Below, piece by piece: positions 11,201 to 20,900 of a stretch of DNA of 64,000 bases (its first letter is position 1; every line of letters begins with the position of its first letter). The stretch is from Manihot esculenta. Taxonomy: Eukaryota; Streptophyta; Magnoliopsida; Malpighiales; Euphorbiaceae. A model generated the notes under the pieces. It had not been told where the DNA came from. It searched no databases and saw nothing but the letters and a program-made list of their open reading frames with translations. The DNA lies in the NCBI RefSeq assembly GCF_001659605.2, contig NC_035171.2, positions 25,957,825 to 26,021,824 of the forward strand. Reading direction: 5' to 3'. The translations under genes and the position numbers were made by a program.

Positions 11201-12165
11201 TCTCACGATACGGAAAATAATTTTCTCTTTTCTAAAATTTAAGTCATTTTTCTTAAAACGTTTTACTTTTCCTTTTAAATGGAAAAATATTTTTGAGTTC
11301 ATTAAATTTTCTGAATAGTTCAAATACTAGAATATATAAAAAATAGTTTTTTTAAAATATTTTTCATAAAATAAATGGAGTTTTAGAAAATAAAGAGACG
11401 ATATATTTGTGTTTTACAAATTACATAGGCTGAACAAAATTTAAATTAATACTTAAAATGAATAAAGGGACTAAAGAGTAAAAGAATAAAAATACAAAGC
11501 TCACTTGATGTATTTTTTTTAAAAAAAATAAGAAAATTAAATAATTAATTTTAGAGAGATTAGATAGTTATTTTTTTATATTCTTTATCATATCCAAGTA
11601 AATTCATATTCTTAGAGTTAATGCATATTCTCCTGTTTGGGTTTAATCATCGGAATTCAATTGAACTCCTACATAATTATACATGATTTTTATTTTTTTA
11701 AAAAAATATTTAAATTAAAAAGAACTAAATTTTTTCATTTTACACTTAAAAATTACAAAAAAAATCAATTAAATTATATTCTCACAAAGGATTGAGAATG
11801 TATTTGCCCAAGTTATTAGTTGGGTGTAAATAAAATCTAAATATATATAAATGGATTTTTTATTGGTGAAAATTGCATTTTAAAAAGATTTAATTGAATT
11901 AATAAAAAGAAATTAATTGAATTATATTCTTCCAAATTTAAATATATATTTAAATTAAAATTAATATATATATATATATATTTTTTTTTATTGGTAACAT
12001 TGTATTTTAAAAATATTAAAGGAAGAAAATATTTCAGGTGTTATGTCACCGTCAGGTTTAGCAAGCAGTCCATCAGCCGGAGTTAATGGAGCTTCAAACA
12101 TTGCAGGCTCTTCTCAAGCATTTATTATTGGCTTAGCATTCTCATTTCTTCTAACATTATTCTGA
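8217..12165 (+). CDS. GPI-anchored non-specific lipid-transfer protein (LTPG-like)
   Basis: Three exons, 8217-8679, 10493-10558 and 12038-12165, join in phase with GT..AG introns to give 218 aa. Residues 1-23 form a signal peptide. Residues 24-70 are a Pro/Ser-rich linker holding a perfect 11-residue tandem duplication. The eight-cysteine LTP fold follows: Cys72, Cys82, Cys99-Cys100, Cys113-x-Cys115, Cys143, Cys153. A Pro/Gly/Ser-rich tail leads to a hydrophobic C-terminus (about 203-218) typical of a GPI-attachment signal, with a likely omega site among N193-N197. Proteins of this class are secreted, GPI-anchored to the outer plasma membrane and bind lipids. In several species they take part in cuticular wax or suberin export, which is inference here. 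The introns are long (1813 and 1479 bp) and AT-rich. The second carries a MITE. Confidence 0.92.
8335..8400 (+). repeat. Perfect 33-bp tandem duplication in the LTPG coding region
   Basis: Two consecutive 33-bp units (8335-8367 and 8368-8400) differ at only the first two bases and encode PSAPTPFMPL(A/G) twice. Being a multiple of three, the duplication keeps the frame and lengthens the Pro-rich linker before the first cysteine. Confidence 0.9.
8680..10492 (+). other. Intron 1 of the LTPG-like gene
   Basis: The intron is AT-rich and non-coding. A GC-richer patch at about 9510-9710 includes the perfect 16-bp palindrome GGCGACAGCTGTCGCC (9658-9673). The phrase TCTAACAAATTTCACTTAGC near 10229 is shared exactly with about 2588, so both are probably fragments of one dispersed repeat. 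Confidence 0.6.
10692..10730 (+). repeat. CA-rich simple repeat in LTPG intron 2
   Basis: An interrupted (CACA/CACT)n stretch of about 39 bp is visible. No function is implied. Confidence 0.8.
11052..11380. mobile_element. MITE-like element in intron 2 of the LTPG-like gene
   Basis: Terminal inverted repeats CTCCATTTAT (11052-11061) and ATAAATGGAG (11371-11380) bound an AT-rich 329-bp segment. It has internal complementary blocks such as TTTTTCATAAAA at both sides. This CTCC(A/G)TTT terminal motif with partly palindromic interior fits a non-autonomous DNA element. I cannot see a clear target duplication. Confidence 0.5.
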
Positions 12166-13397
12166 GGAAATTTCTGGGTATTTGTGATATTTTCAGAGAT
12201 GTTTGTAGTTTGATTGTTCAAATGTTGTAATCAGATATGTACACTATTTATGGAACCCACCAATAATTTTAAACATTTATGTTGGAGTTTTTTTATTTAA
12301 TTCTTCTTCCTAGCTAGCATCTTTCCATGTATATTACTTTTTGATTTGCCATCCTTAAATTTGTAGATTTTCTAGTTTCTTATTTTTATACTATGGAGTT
12401 TGTAATTCTAGAATGGATTTCAAAATTTTAAGTGCACTTCAAAATGGATTAAATTTTTATATTATTATAGTACGGTAAATATTGATCCGTTATTAACAAA
12501 TAAAAATATATTAATAAAAATAAATTTTCTATTATAATATGGTCTGTTTTTAATTGTAATAATAACAGATTTACTGATTTAGTAATAAATTAATAATAAA
12601 ATATTTATTATTAATGTCATTTTTTTCTTAAAAAATAATAACAATTTTTTTATTATAAATTCGATTATAAAAGATACTAAAAGATAAATCTATTATTAAA
12701 CTATTTATGTGCAATGATGTAATTTCTAGTACTAAATCCATTATTTTTGTTCACCAAAATACTTTCATTGTATGTTTTTTCCCTCAAATAGAATGTCCTC
12801 TTTTAAGGGCCTAATAAAAGCATGATGTCATCAAAAAATTAAATAAATTAAGTGTAAAATTTTACTTGTAAATTTTTTTTTATTGTTGTTAAATTAAATA
12901 ATCCAAATTGATTATATCTGATGGCAATCCACATAAGGAAAAGAAGTTTAAAACTCTCGAAGAGAAGCAACAATGATCAAAGCCCCCTTGAAGCTAGTAG
13001 GGGGATTAGTGGCACTAAGAGGGAAAAACTTATATTTAGATGCACAGTAGAGATTCAATCAATGGGGTTTTTAAATCCCCTTGTGGCCTACTTTTGTTAT
13101 CTCTTCAAACCTTAATTTAACTCTTAAATGAATTGGTCTTTTATTAAAAAAGCCTAATATTTAAACCTTTTAGTTAACATTTAATATAATGAATTTAGAC
13201 CCATTGATATCTCCTGCCAATATGTATATTTTTATTTTATCTTAAGCTCTCATTTCCATATGTGTAACTCGTTGGGTTTATGAAATAGTTTGGTTGCACA
13301 TAATTTATTTTATAATTTAAATCGACCTGAAATATCTTAAGCTCTCATTCTCATATTTAGACCCATTGATATCTCATGAACATGTATGGAATTATAT
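12166..13397. other. 3' end of the LTPG-like gene, then AT-rich intergenic DNA
   Basis: The first 150-200 bp are the presumed 3' UTR. The rest is AT-rich. A 195-bp open frame at 12921-13115 has no recognisable domain. Short direct repeats are present: TTAGACCCATTGATATCTC near 13195 and 13357, and CTTAAGCTCTCATT near 13240 and 13336. Confidence 0.5.
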
Positions 13398-13487
13398 CAG
13401 GTGTAATATGATATATAGTAAGTTTGCTACGGTCTCCGACGACCTGAACCCTAACACTAGTAATAGTCCAATTTTCGAGTTGTTACA
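13398..13487 (+). mobile_element. Fragment of the Tekay/Del-like LTR 3' end
   Basis: The order of motifs, GGTG near the start, TTGCTACGGTC at about 13423, and a terminal TCGAGTTGTTACAG, parallels 957-1047 (TTGCTACGGGTC ... TCGGGCCGTTACAG). It is about 90 bp and strongly decayed. Confidence 0.5.
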
Positions 13488-13529
13488 GTTGGCGAGAGTT
13501 CTCAAAAGGAAATACCATCATTGCACCTA

Positions 13530-13840
13530 TTTTCTCCATACTAAATTTGGTAGTCCACCTCCATGGGATTGGCAAAGTATCCTATGGGGAAGAGGAGTTC
13601 TTGAAGAAGGCTTAAGGTGGCAAGTCAGTTCTAATGAATCTATTCTGTACAAACATTTTCTCCTACATGATCCAGATATTAAAGTTAATTTTGATGCTGC
13701 TACCGACTCCAAAGATTGTAGGGGAGCCATTGCTATCATTGCCCGGGATTCGGGTGATAATGTTCTATTTTGCCATTGTAAGGTTATTACAGACATTAGT
13801 AATCTCTTAGTTTTGGAAGGTGTTACTTGCAGAGAAGCTG
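13530..13840 (+). pseudogene. LINE-type fragment: RT/RNase H linker plus N-terminal half of RNase H
   Basis: Reading on the + strand gives WDWQSILWGRGVLEEGLRW, a motif typical of the region after the reverse transcriptase in plant L1-type LINEs. It is followed by VNFDAATDSKDCRGAIAII, the start of the RVT_3 class of RNase H, and then VTCREAEIL, equivalent to the usual AREA motif. The fold stops there. The second half of the domain lies on the opposite strand immediately downstream (13841-14085). The intervening zinc-finger part is deleted. It is not functional. Confidence 0.7.
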
Positions 13841-14085
13841 AAATCCTTAATGGCTCGAGAAGCTAAAGCATGAGCAGATTTGTTGCCATTTCTTTTAACA
13901 TGAGAAAAGGAGATTGTGTTAAAAGATCGAGACATGTCTAGAACATACTTGATCAACCCTTTAATAGAGATGAGAATATTGTGACCAGTAGTAGCCTTGA
14001 TCACCATCAAGGAATCTCCTTCAAAGACAAGATAAAAGAAACCTCTATGAGAAGTTTGGGGTGACCTCAAAAAAAATGGATCCAT
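13841..14085 (-). pseudogene. C-terminal half of the LINE RNase H, inverted
   Basis: On the minus strand this reads FEGDSLMVIKA, then FNTISFSHVKRNGNKSAHALA. These are the hallmark second half of RVT_3-type plant RNase H (EGDS and the NxxAHALA motif). It abuts the first half in opposite orientation, so the domain has been broken by a local inversion or by 5' inversion during insertion. Confidence 0.7.
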
Positions 14086-14745
14086 AAGGAACTGAAGATC
14101 CGCTTTTAGCTGCTCTTCATAAATGATAATGGTATCCTATGCATGGATTTAGTTATTTACGCGGACACTTGAGGAAGGAGCAAAACGCAGAAGGTTTCTT
14201 GAAAAATTTAGTATTTATCATAAAGGCGATCTATATTTTGCTCTGATAGGATGGCCGAGATGTCACTTATCAGGCTTTCTTCGCTCTCTTGAGTCGCTCT
14301 TAGTGGAACGATAGGAGCTGGGGTGTAGATGGGACCATCAGAAGAGGAGCTTGAGGCGAAACCTCCACTGAGAGTAAGAGAAGAAGAGGAAATACTTTTA
14401 TTTATCTTAAGAGAAAATGAAAAATAGAAGTTACCATGAAAGCAAGAGAGTATAAACAAGAAAGAAAGGACGACCAAGTATTGACAGAAGCAAAGATTGC
14501 ATTTGAAAGCAAAAGAGATATATGGAGAAGATGCAGCTCGACTAATAGGGCAACCATTATTAAAGAGCTAAGTAGGCAAAACGGCATGAGTAGGAAAAGA
14601 TCAATTTCAATGTGCTACATGCCCTAAATTGTGAGAATAATTGTCTCCTTCGAATATAAAGAATTGAAGACCAGCGGGGAACCTCTGATGTTACATAAAA
14701 ATCACTTAAAGTGAGTCATGAGTTATCACCACAAATAAATGCATT
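14086..14745 (+). mobile_element. Tat-like remnant: internal 3' region and start of an LTR
   Basis: Sequence at about 14540-14685 matches the internal 3' end of the copy near 25000-25154 (AAGAGCTAAGTAGGCAAAAC against AAAAGCTAGATAGACAAAAC, then GACCAGCGGGGAACCTC). The LTR begins at 14686 (TGATGTTACATAAAAATCAC) and is cut off after about 60 bp. A minus-strand open frame at 14477-14208 has a Ser-rich segment and the phrase DGPIYTPAPIVPLRA. Its position, antisense and just upstream of the 3' LTR, is where some Tat/Grande elements carry an extra antisense ORF, but I cannot confirm that identity. The left edge is uncertain. Confidence 0.5.
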
Positions 14746-15149
14746 TTTTTTAATTCGATAATGTTTTAAATTTAAAGGCATTTTTTTTAGAAATAAATAG
14801 TTCACTTTTTAAAAATGGTACAAAATAAGTTGAAATTTATTTTTTTCGTTAAATGGTAATTTAACATTAATTTACAATTTGTGATTTTATTGATGAGATT
14901 ATTAAAATTTAAATAAATAAACTTATTGTTGACAAGAATTTAACATTGGGTTTGCATGTATTTCCTTTTCTGTATATATATATTTATAAGAAATTCTTGT
15001 ACCATATTGTACACAAGTAGATTGCGGATAACCAAAGATCTGCATTGAACGCCTTAAGCTAATCCAAAATGGGAATATACATAGCGAGATTAAGGGGTAA
15101 TTTATTTTCGATAAGGCGTACAGTAATCCTGCATCCAAACGGGAGCATA
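14746..15149. other. AT-rich intergenic DNA upstream of RPL30
   Basis: No coding frame is recognised. The region leads into the RPL30 promoter. Confidence 0.5.
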
Positions 15150-15210
15150 AAACCCTAGCACTGTGCTGGATCCTATAAATTCGTTTCTTTAGCTGGGTTT
15201 AGGGTTTCTT
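15150..15210 (+). promoter_or_regulatory. RPL30 promoter: telo-box, TATA element, inverted telo-box
   Basis: AAACCCTAG at 15150-15158 is a telo-box. TATAAAT lies at 15174-15180. The reverse-orientation TTTAGGGTTT lies at about 15198-15207, near the expected transcription start. Telo-boxes at this position are characteristic of plant ribosomal-protein and translation-factor promoters and support coordinated expression in dividing cells. Confidence 0.75.
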
Positions 15211-15276
15211 CGCTGTGGTGAGGGTAACGTAATAGCTTTGGCGGATTATCTCGTCGAAAGGACACGACCGGTAACC

Positions 15277-17260
15277 ATGGTGGCCGCCAAGAAGACCGTA
15301 AGTCTATCTCTGTCATCACCCGATCCTCATATTCTTTTTCTTTTGGTATTTTTTTTTCTTCGAATGGGATTCAGATATAGAGGATTAAAATTAGTTTGAT
15401 AATGCTTTGTGTTTTTTGCATTGCAGAAGAAGACTCATGAGAGTATCAACAACAGGCTGGCTCTGGTTATGAAGAGTGGGAAGTACACCTTGGGTTACAA
15501 GACTGTACTCAAATCTCTCAGGAATTCCAAAGGTATATTTTTTTTCTTGCACAAGCACTGTACTCTAGGTTTTGCTTTTCTCTTTGCTGTACTTTCATTT
15601 GGGTCTTGATTTCTGTTTTTATCAAATGGGCGTCAACTGGCCGTTGGTTTATTTGTTGGGGCTTTTATTGGTTTCTTGAATCTGGACGCCCTTTTTTCTC
15701 CAACTTAATGAGTAGCCTTGGTCTGTTTGCTAATCGCTGTTCTTCGTTACTTGAAGAACATAGAAGTTTCCTTTCTGTTTGTGTCTAGTTGGTGATTTCA
15801 TTGTTTTTATAATTGCCTTCTGTTTAATCATGTATAAGCTAAGGTGAGGAAAGCTTTTAACCTGATTTCTTTGTATTTCTCCTGTGTGTTAGTTCTAAGG
15901 AAGGAATAACGTACATGCTCATATCAGGGAGAAAAAAATGTGTTGCCTAATAGTTATCATACTATAAATTGTTCTATCCTGCCTAACGATATAGGTAAGA
16001 GGAATTGAATTTGTTGCTAGTCTTGAACAGTAAGAAACTTTAGCTTAAATTGGGTTTGTTTCCTCTCATAATTTCATAATTATTTACAGTGTGCCATTTT
16101 CCGAGTGTGCTATGAATTATTCTAGTGTTATGATGTAAATTATTTCAGTTTCTTAACAGCCCATTGGTTAAATATCTAATTTTCTATGTTCGTGTCTACA
16201 GGGAAGCTGATCATCATTGCTAACAACTGTCCTCCCCTTAGGAAGTCTGAGATAGAGTACTATGCAATGTTGGCAAAAGTTGGAGTTCACCACTACAATG
16301 GCAGTGAGTATATTGGCCTAATACCGATGTTTCTTTGTTTCATGTCATTTTTCATGATGTGCACACCCCTTAGGATTGCGTTCCTAATAGATGTGGAAGC
16401 TTTTTAGTCGTAGCTTTTGCAATATTGAACTTAATTCGTGGTGCTCTTGGGGAATTCTCCATTGAGCCCTTTCTTATTCCACCTACAAGGCACCCCTTTT
16501 TGGATCCTCACATAAGTTGTTTCCAAAATATTTTTTTATCTATTTATTTATTTATTTTTATCTTTGATTCTTCAAGAAGTCGATGGGTATGTTTAAAAGC
16601 AGTAATCTTAAGCATGCACTTGATGTGATTCATAATGATATCAAACATCTTTGTTAGGTGTTTATAAACGCAGCTTGTAAAGTTTCTAGAGGTTGGTTTT
16701 CATAGTTGTATAGAATTTTGCCAAATGTTTTGTGCATTCTGGTCTAGTTTTTGTCAAAATTTGTGCATTTTTTATACAGCAGTTGCTATGTGCGATTATA
16801 AAGAGATCTTAGTGTCTGATGAATCTTTTAGCCTTGATGGGATAGATTGAACACAACTGAAAACTTTAAGCTTGTTGCATCCAAGTGGTTTTGTACATCT
16901 GCTCTTACTTTTTTTCTTAATTTTATAGTTGCCATTACAACATTCACAACTACTACTAGCTTTGAGTTGGAGAGAGGATGGTTGAAATTGTTTATCATCA
17001 ATGTAATAATTAAGGTTGTCATATTTCTTTAAATTTTTGCTGACCTTTTATCGTGATTATTTCAGACAACGTAGACTTGGGTACTGCCTGTGGAAAATAT
17101 TACAGAGTATGCTGCCTCAGCATTGTTGATCCAGGTGAGTAAAGAAGGCTACCATTTTCTTTCTTATTAGATGTCATCTTTACAGTTTTTCTGACTGTGG
17201 TACTCGATGTATTTTTTAGGTGATTCCGATATCATTAAGAGCATGCCTGGTGACCATTAG
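15277..17260 (+). CDS. RPL30: 60S ribosomal protein eL30
   Basis: Five exons, 15277-15297, 15427-15532, 16202-16303, 17066-17134 and 17220-17260, join in phase to 112 aa, the normal plant length. The product opens [20 protein letters not shown]. It contains [13 protein letters not shown], the conserved [20 protein letters not shown] segment, [19 protein letters not shown] and the end [10 protein letters not shown]. It is a single L7Ae/L30e domain that sits on the large ribosomal subunit. The start lies in a strong ACCATGG context and no upstream ATG is seen after the inferred transcription start. The first intron lies seven codons in, common for this gene family. A candidate poly(A) signal (AATAAA) is at 17557-17562, only about 60 bp before the Gypsy element at 17619. 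No frame damage is visible, so I take it as functional. Confidence 0.97.
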
Positions 17261-17556
17261 TCCAGGAGGAAATTCCCTCTAGTATTTTATCAATTTTCTC
17301 CTTGCTGGGTTGGTTGGGCTGTGGGTTTTCAGTTGCGAACTATGATACTTGTTGACAAGAACAATTTTGTGTGGAACTTGTGAAGCTCCTATTGGTAGCC
17401 CTTTTAGTAGTTTTCATTTAATCTGAAATTATTACCTAGATGAAATTTCTTGCTGGATGTTGACCTTATACGAGTTCTTTCCTGAAATGGCGCAATTTTA
17501 TATTACCATTTTACAGTTTTGAGTCCCCTGTTTGCTCCGTTTTTCAACGTTTTATA

Positions 17557-17562
17557 AATAAA
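17557..17562 (+). terminator. Candidate RPL30 polyadenylation signal
   Basis: AATAAA lies about 300 nt after the stop codon. Poly(A) addition would be expected 10-30 nt downstream, before the LTR that begins at 17619. Confidence 0.5.
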
Positions 17563-17618
17563 AAATCTGAACGTTAATTTGAATGATGCAGTTCCCTCGT
17601 AGATTATCTATGGGAATC

Positions 17619-17940
17619 TGTTAGGTGTTAACCTAACAGATTTGGCGGTTATGGAAATTTCTAAATTTAGTAGAAAGGGAAGGGCGTTTGAGAGAAGAAA
17701 AGAGGGAATTAAAAGTAACAATTAACAGATTTGGTGGTTATGGAAATTTAGTAGAAAGGGAAGGGCGTTTGAGAGGAGAAGAGAGAATTAGAAAAATTAG
17801 AGAGAGATGTTGGCTTTATTAATTATGAATACTTGTATACAAGTGTGAATTCAGCATATTATTTATTTCTATATCTATTCTTATATTTAGTCCTTTATCC
17901 CTTTGAGTACAAGCGTGCAAAGTCTGAAAATGTGCGATCA
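17619..17940 (-). repeat. 3' LTR of the old chromovirus-type element
   Basis: It shares TTTAGTAGAAAGGGAAGGGC and the following GAGAGAAGAAAAGAG block with the LTR at 24530. About 89 bp is duplicated in tandem here (units starting about 17635 and 17724), which is absent from the other LTR. The 9-bp arms CTGTTAGGT/ACCTAACAG at 17618-17639 form a short hairpin at the edge. The inner edge near 17940 is uncertain. Confidence 0.6.
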
Positions 17941-20900
17941 TGAAGGATTGATCCTCCCAGGTGTCTTCTTTTGGAAAAAGGTGCTGCTATTAAACTAACA
18001 CTTGAGGTACGGATTGCCCATTTCGAAGTATCACTCTAGTTTGAAGGACTTGTTGGGGAGCCATCACCACTTATCCTCAGTGAATATTGTCAACTGTTGC
18101 AAGGGTACTACTTCATCTCCAATTCTTTTTTTCAATAAGAAGACATGGAGACATGGAAGACTGTGGATTACGTAGGCAGTTTCAGTTTCTAAGCAACAGG
18201 TTCCACCCTAAACAGTACTTTGAAAGGACCAAAGTACTTAGCTGAAATTTTGAGAGCTTTCCTCACAGCAATTGAACTCTACCTATATGGTTGAAGCTTT
18301 AGATAAATTTAATCTCTCACTTGAAATCTCTTCATTTTCTTATTGTCAGCCTATTGTTTTATTTTATTCCTTGCAACTTCCAAATTGCTCTTCAGAATGT
18401 TAGCCATTTTCTATCTTTGTTTAAAGAAATCCTCCACCGATCCTATTGAAATACCCTTAGAAGGAATCTGCTATCTTTGTTTAAAGAAATCCTACTCCGA
18501 TTCTATTGAAATACCCTTAGAAGGAATTGCCGTCAGCATAGGGGTTAATACCCATAAAGAGCCTCAAATGGAGTTATTCTAATGGAGCTAGACCATTCTG
18601 CAAGAGAAAGCTATTTAGCCCAGCAACTAGGTCCGTCAATCCTAATGGTGGTATGTAGAGTTATACCACCATTCTATAAGAGAAAGCCATTTAGTCCAGG
18701 AGCTAGGTCTGTCAATGAGTCATGCATCTCATGTACCCTTCCAAACATTGGTTTAATCTTTTTGTCACGCAATGCTAAAATAGAGAGTATTGTTCAAGAT
18801 TTTAAATTTTTTTTTTCCAAAATAGGCTTGTAAAAAGCTTATCTCTATCGGAGACTATGGAATTGGATGCCCCATGTAGCTTATAAATGTTATCCACAAA
18901 TAGTTTGGCAACAGAAGCAGCAGTAAATGGGTGAGACAAGGCAATAAAATGAGCATGTTTAGTAAATCGACATATAACTACTAAGATGATGGTGTCTTTG
19001 CCATTTGACTTGAGTAATTGTTCAATGAAATCCATTGTGAGATGTTGCCAAGCTTGTGAGGGTAAGGGCAGAGGCTGCAAGAGGCCTGGTGTGTTGCAAT
19101 GCTCCCATTTGCATTGAGCACATTGGTCACATTTCTTGATCAATGCAGGACATCTGTCTGCATACTAGGCTAGTAAAAGTGCTGCTTAAGCCTGTGATAC
19201 GTGGAATTAACCCCTGAATAACCTCCCAATGTTAGTAGCTTTCCCCACAAAGATTCGATCCTTATAATACAATAGACTCTGCTTCAACTGAAATAGACTG
19301 GCAGCAGTAGCATCAATAGACAATTAAGGAATAAGTTTGGCAGCCTTAGGGTCTTGCTCATAATTATTGAGGACTAAGAGCACCCAAGTTGGTTTAGTGG
19401 TAGCAGTCAAGCTATATGTGGTTGGGAGAAGTAGGCCTTCTTGACAAGGCATCAGCCACTTTGTTATTTATGCCCTTTCTGTACAATATTCTATAGTCAA
19501 GCCCCAATATTTTTGAGATGCCTTTCTGCTGTAATTGAGTGTGAAGCCTCTATTCCAACAAAAACTTAATATTCTCATGGTCAGTTTTGATGAAGAATAC
19601 TTCATGTTCAAGATAGTGCTGCCATTTTGTCATAGCAAAGATAATGATAAGCAACTCTTTCTCATAAACTAACAGATATTGAGTCCTAGGGCCAAAGGCT
19701 TTAGAAATGAAAGCTACAGGGTGTCCATTTTGCTGCAGCATCGCTTCCATCACTTTATTGCTTGCATCCATTTTCACCACAAAGGATTGGCTAAAATTAG
19801 GAAGTGCTAGAACTGGAGCAGAAACTATAGCCTCCTTAAGGTTTTCAAAGGCCTTTTGTGTACTATCAGTCCAACAAACCCATCATTCTTCAATAAATAA
19901 GTTAAAAGGGCTTGGTAATGACCTCATAATTTCTGATAAATTTTCTATAGTAATCCATTAACCCCAAGAAACTTCTAAGTCATTACCTTAACCTTGGTAG
20001 GATCAGTAGAAACCCCTTTTGCTGAGATAATGTGTTCTAAATAGTCAATAGAAATTTGATCAAAGGAGCATTTGGACAGTTTAGCATATAAATGCTGATC
20101 TTTCAGAACTTGGAACACTTCTTCTAAGTGCATCAAGTGTTCTTCCAAATTAGGGCTGTAAATAAGTATGTTGTCAAAAAAAGACTAAAATAAATTTTCT
20201 CAAAAAGCACTGAAGAATATGGTTGAGGAGGGCTTGAAAAGTGGCCGGGGCATTTGTGAGGCTAAACGGCATGACAACAAACTTGAAATGGCCATTGTGG
20301 GTTTGGATGCAGTCTTTGGAATATCTTATGGTTGCATTCTAATTTGATGGTAGCCAAACTTGAGGTCAATTTTTGAAAGCACCCTAGACTCATGCAGTTC
20401 ATCAAGGATATCATCAATGATAGGGATGGAAAATTTATTTTTGACAATTTGATCAGAGTTTTTTTGTAGTCGACACAAAACCTCCAAGATCCATTTTTTT
20501 CTTGACTACTAACATAGGGGAGGCAAATGGGCTTTTACTTGGTTGAATGACCAAATTCTCAAGCATTTCAGTCACCAATTTTTCAATTTCAGCCTTTTGA
20601 TAATGGGTACCTATAAGGCCTTATGTTGCTAGGTTAAGTGTGTGGCTGTAATGAAATGGTGTGATCATGTGTCTTAAAGGGTGGCAAGCCCTTAGGTTCT
20701 TCAAATAGACCTGTATACTTATGCAGTAATGACTGCGATTGAGATGAAAAAGAAGAATCCCCTGCTGGTATCCACTTAGTATCCCTTAAACTACTAATAG
20801 CTGAGTCTTGATCCTGCAACTGAATGCAAATTGCAAAAAAGGGTTGTTGAAGTCATCTCCTCGTTTATGCATTAGCTGAGAAAGAGTCTCACAAGGCAAA

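Noticed and set aside
12921..13115. 64-codon open frame after the LTPG-like gene
   Set aside because: It has no domain, no promoter and no homologous motif, and its length is within chance for the region.
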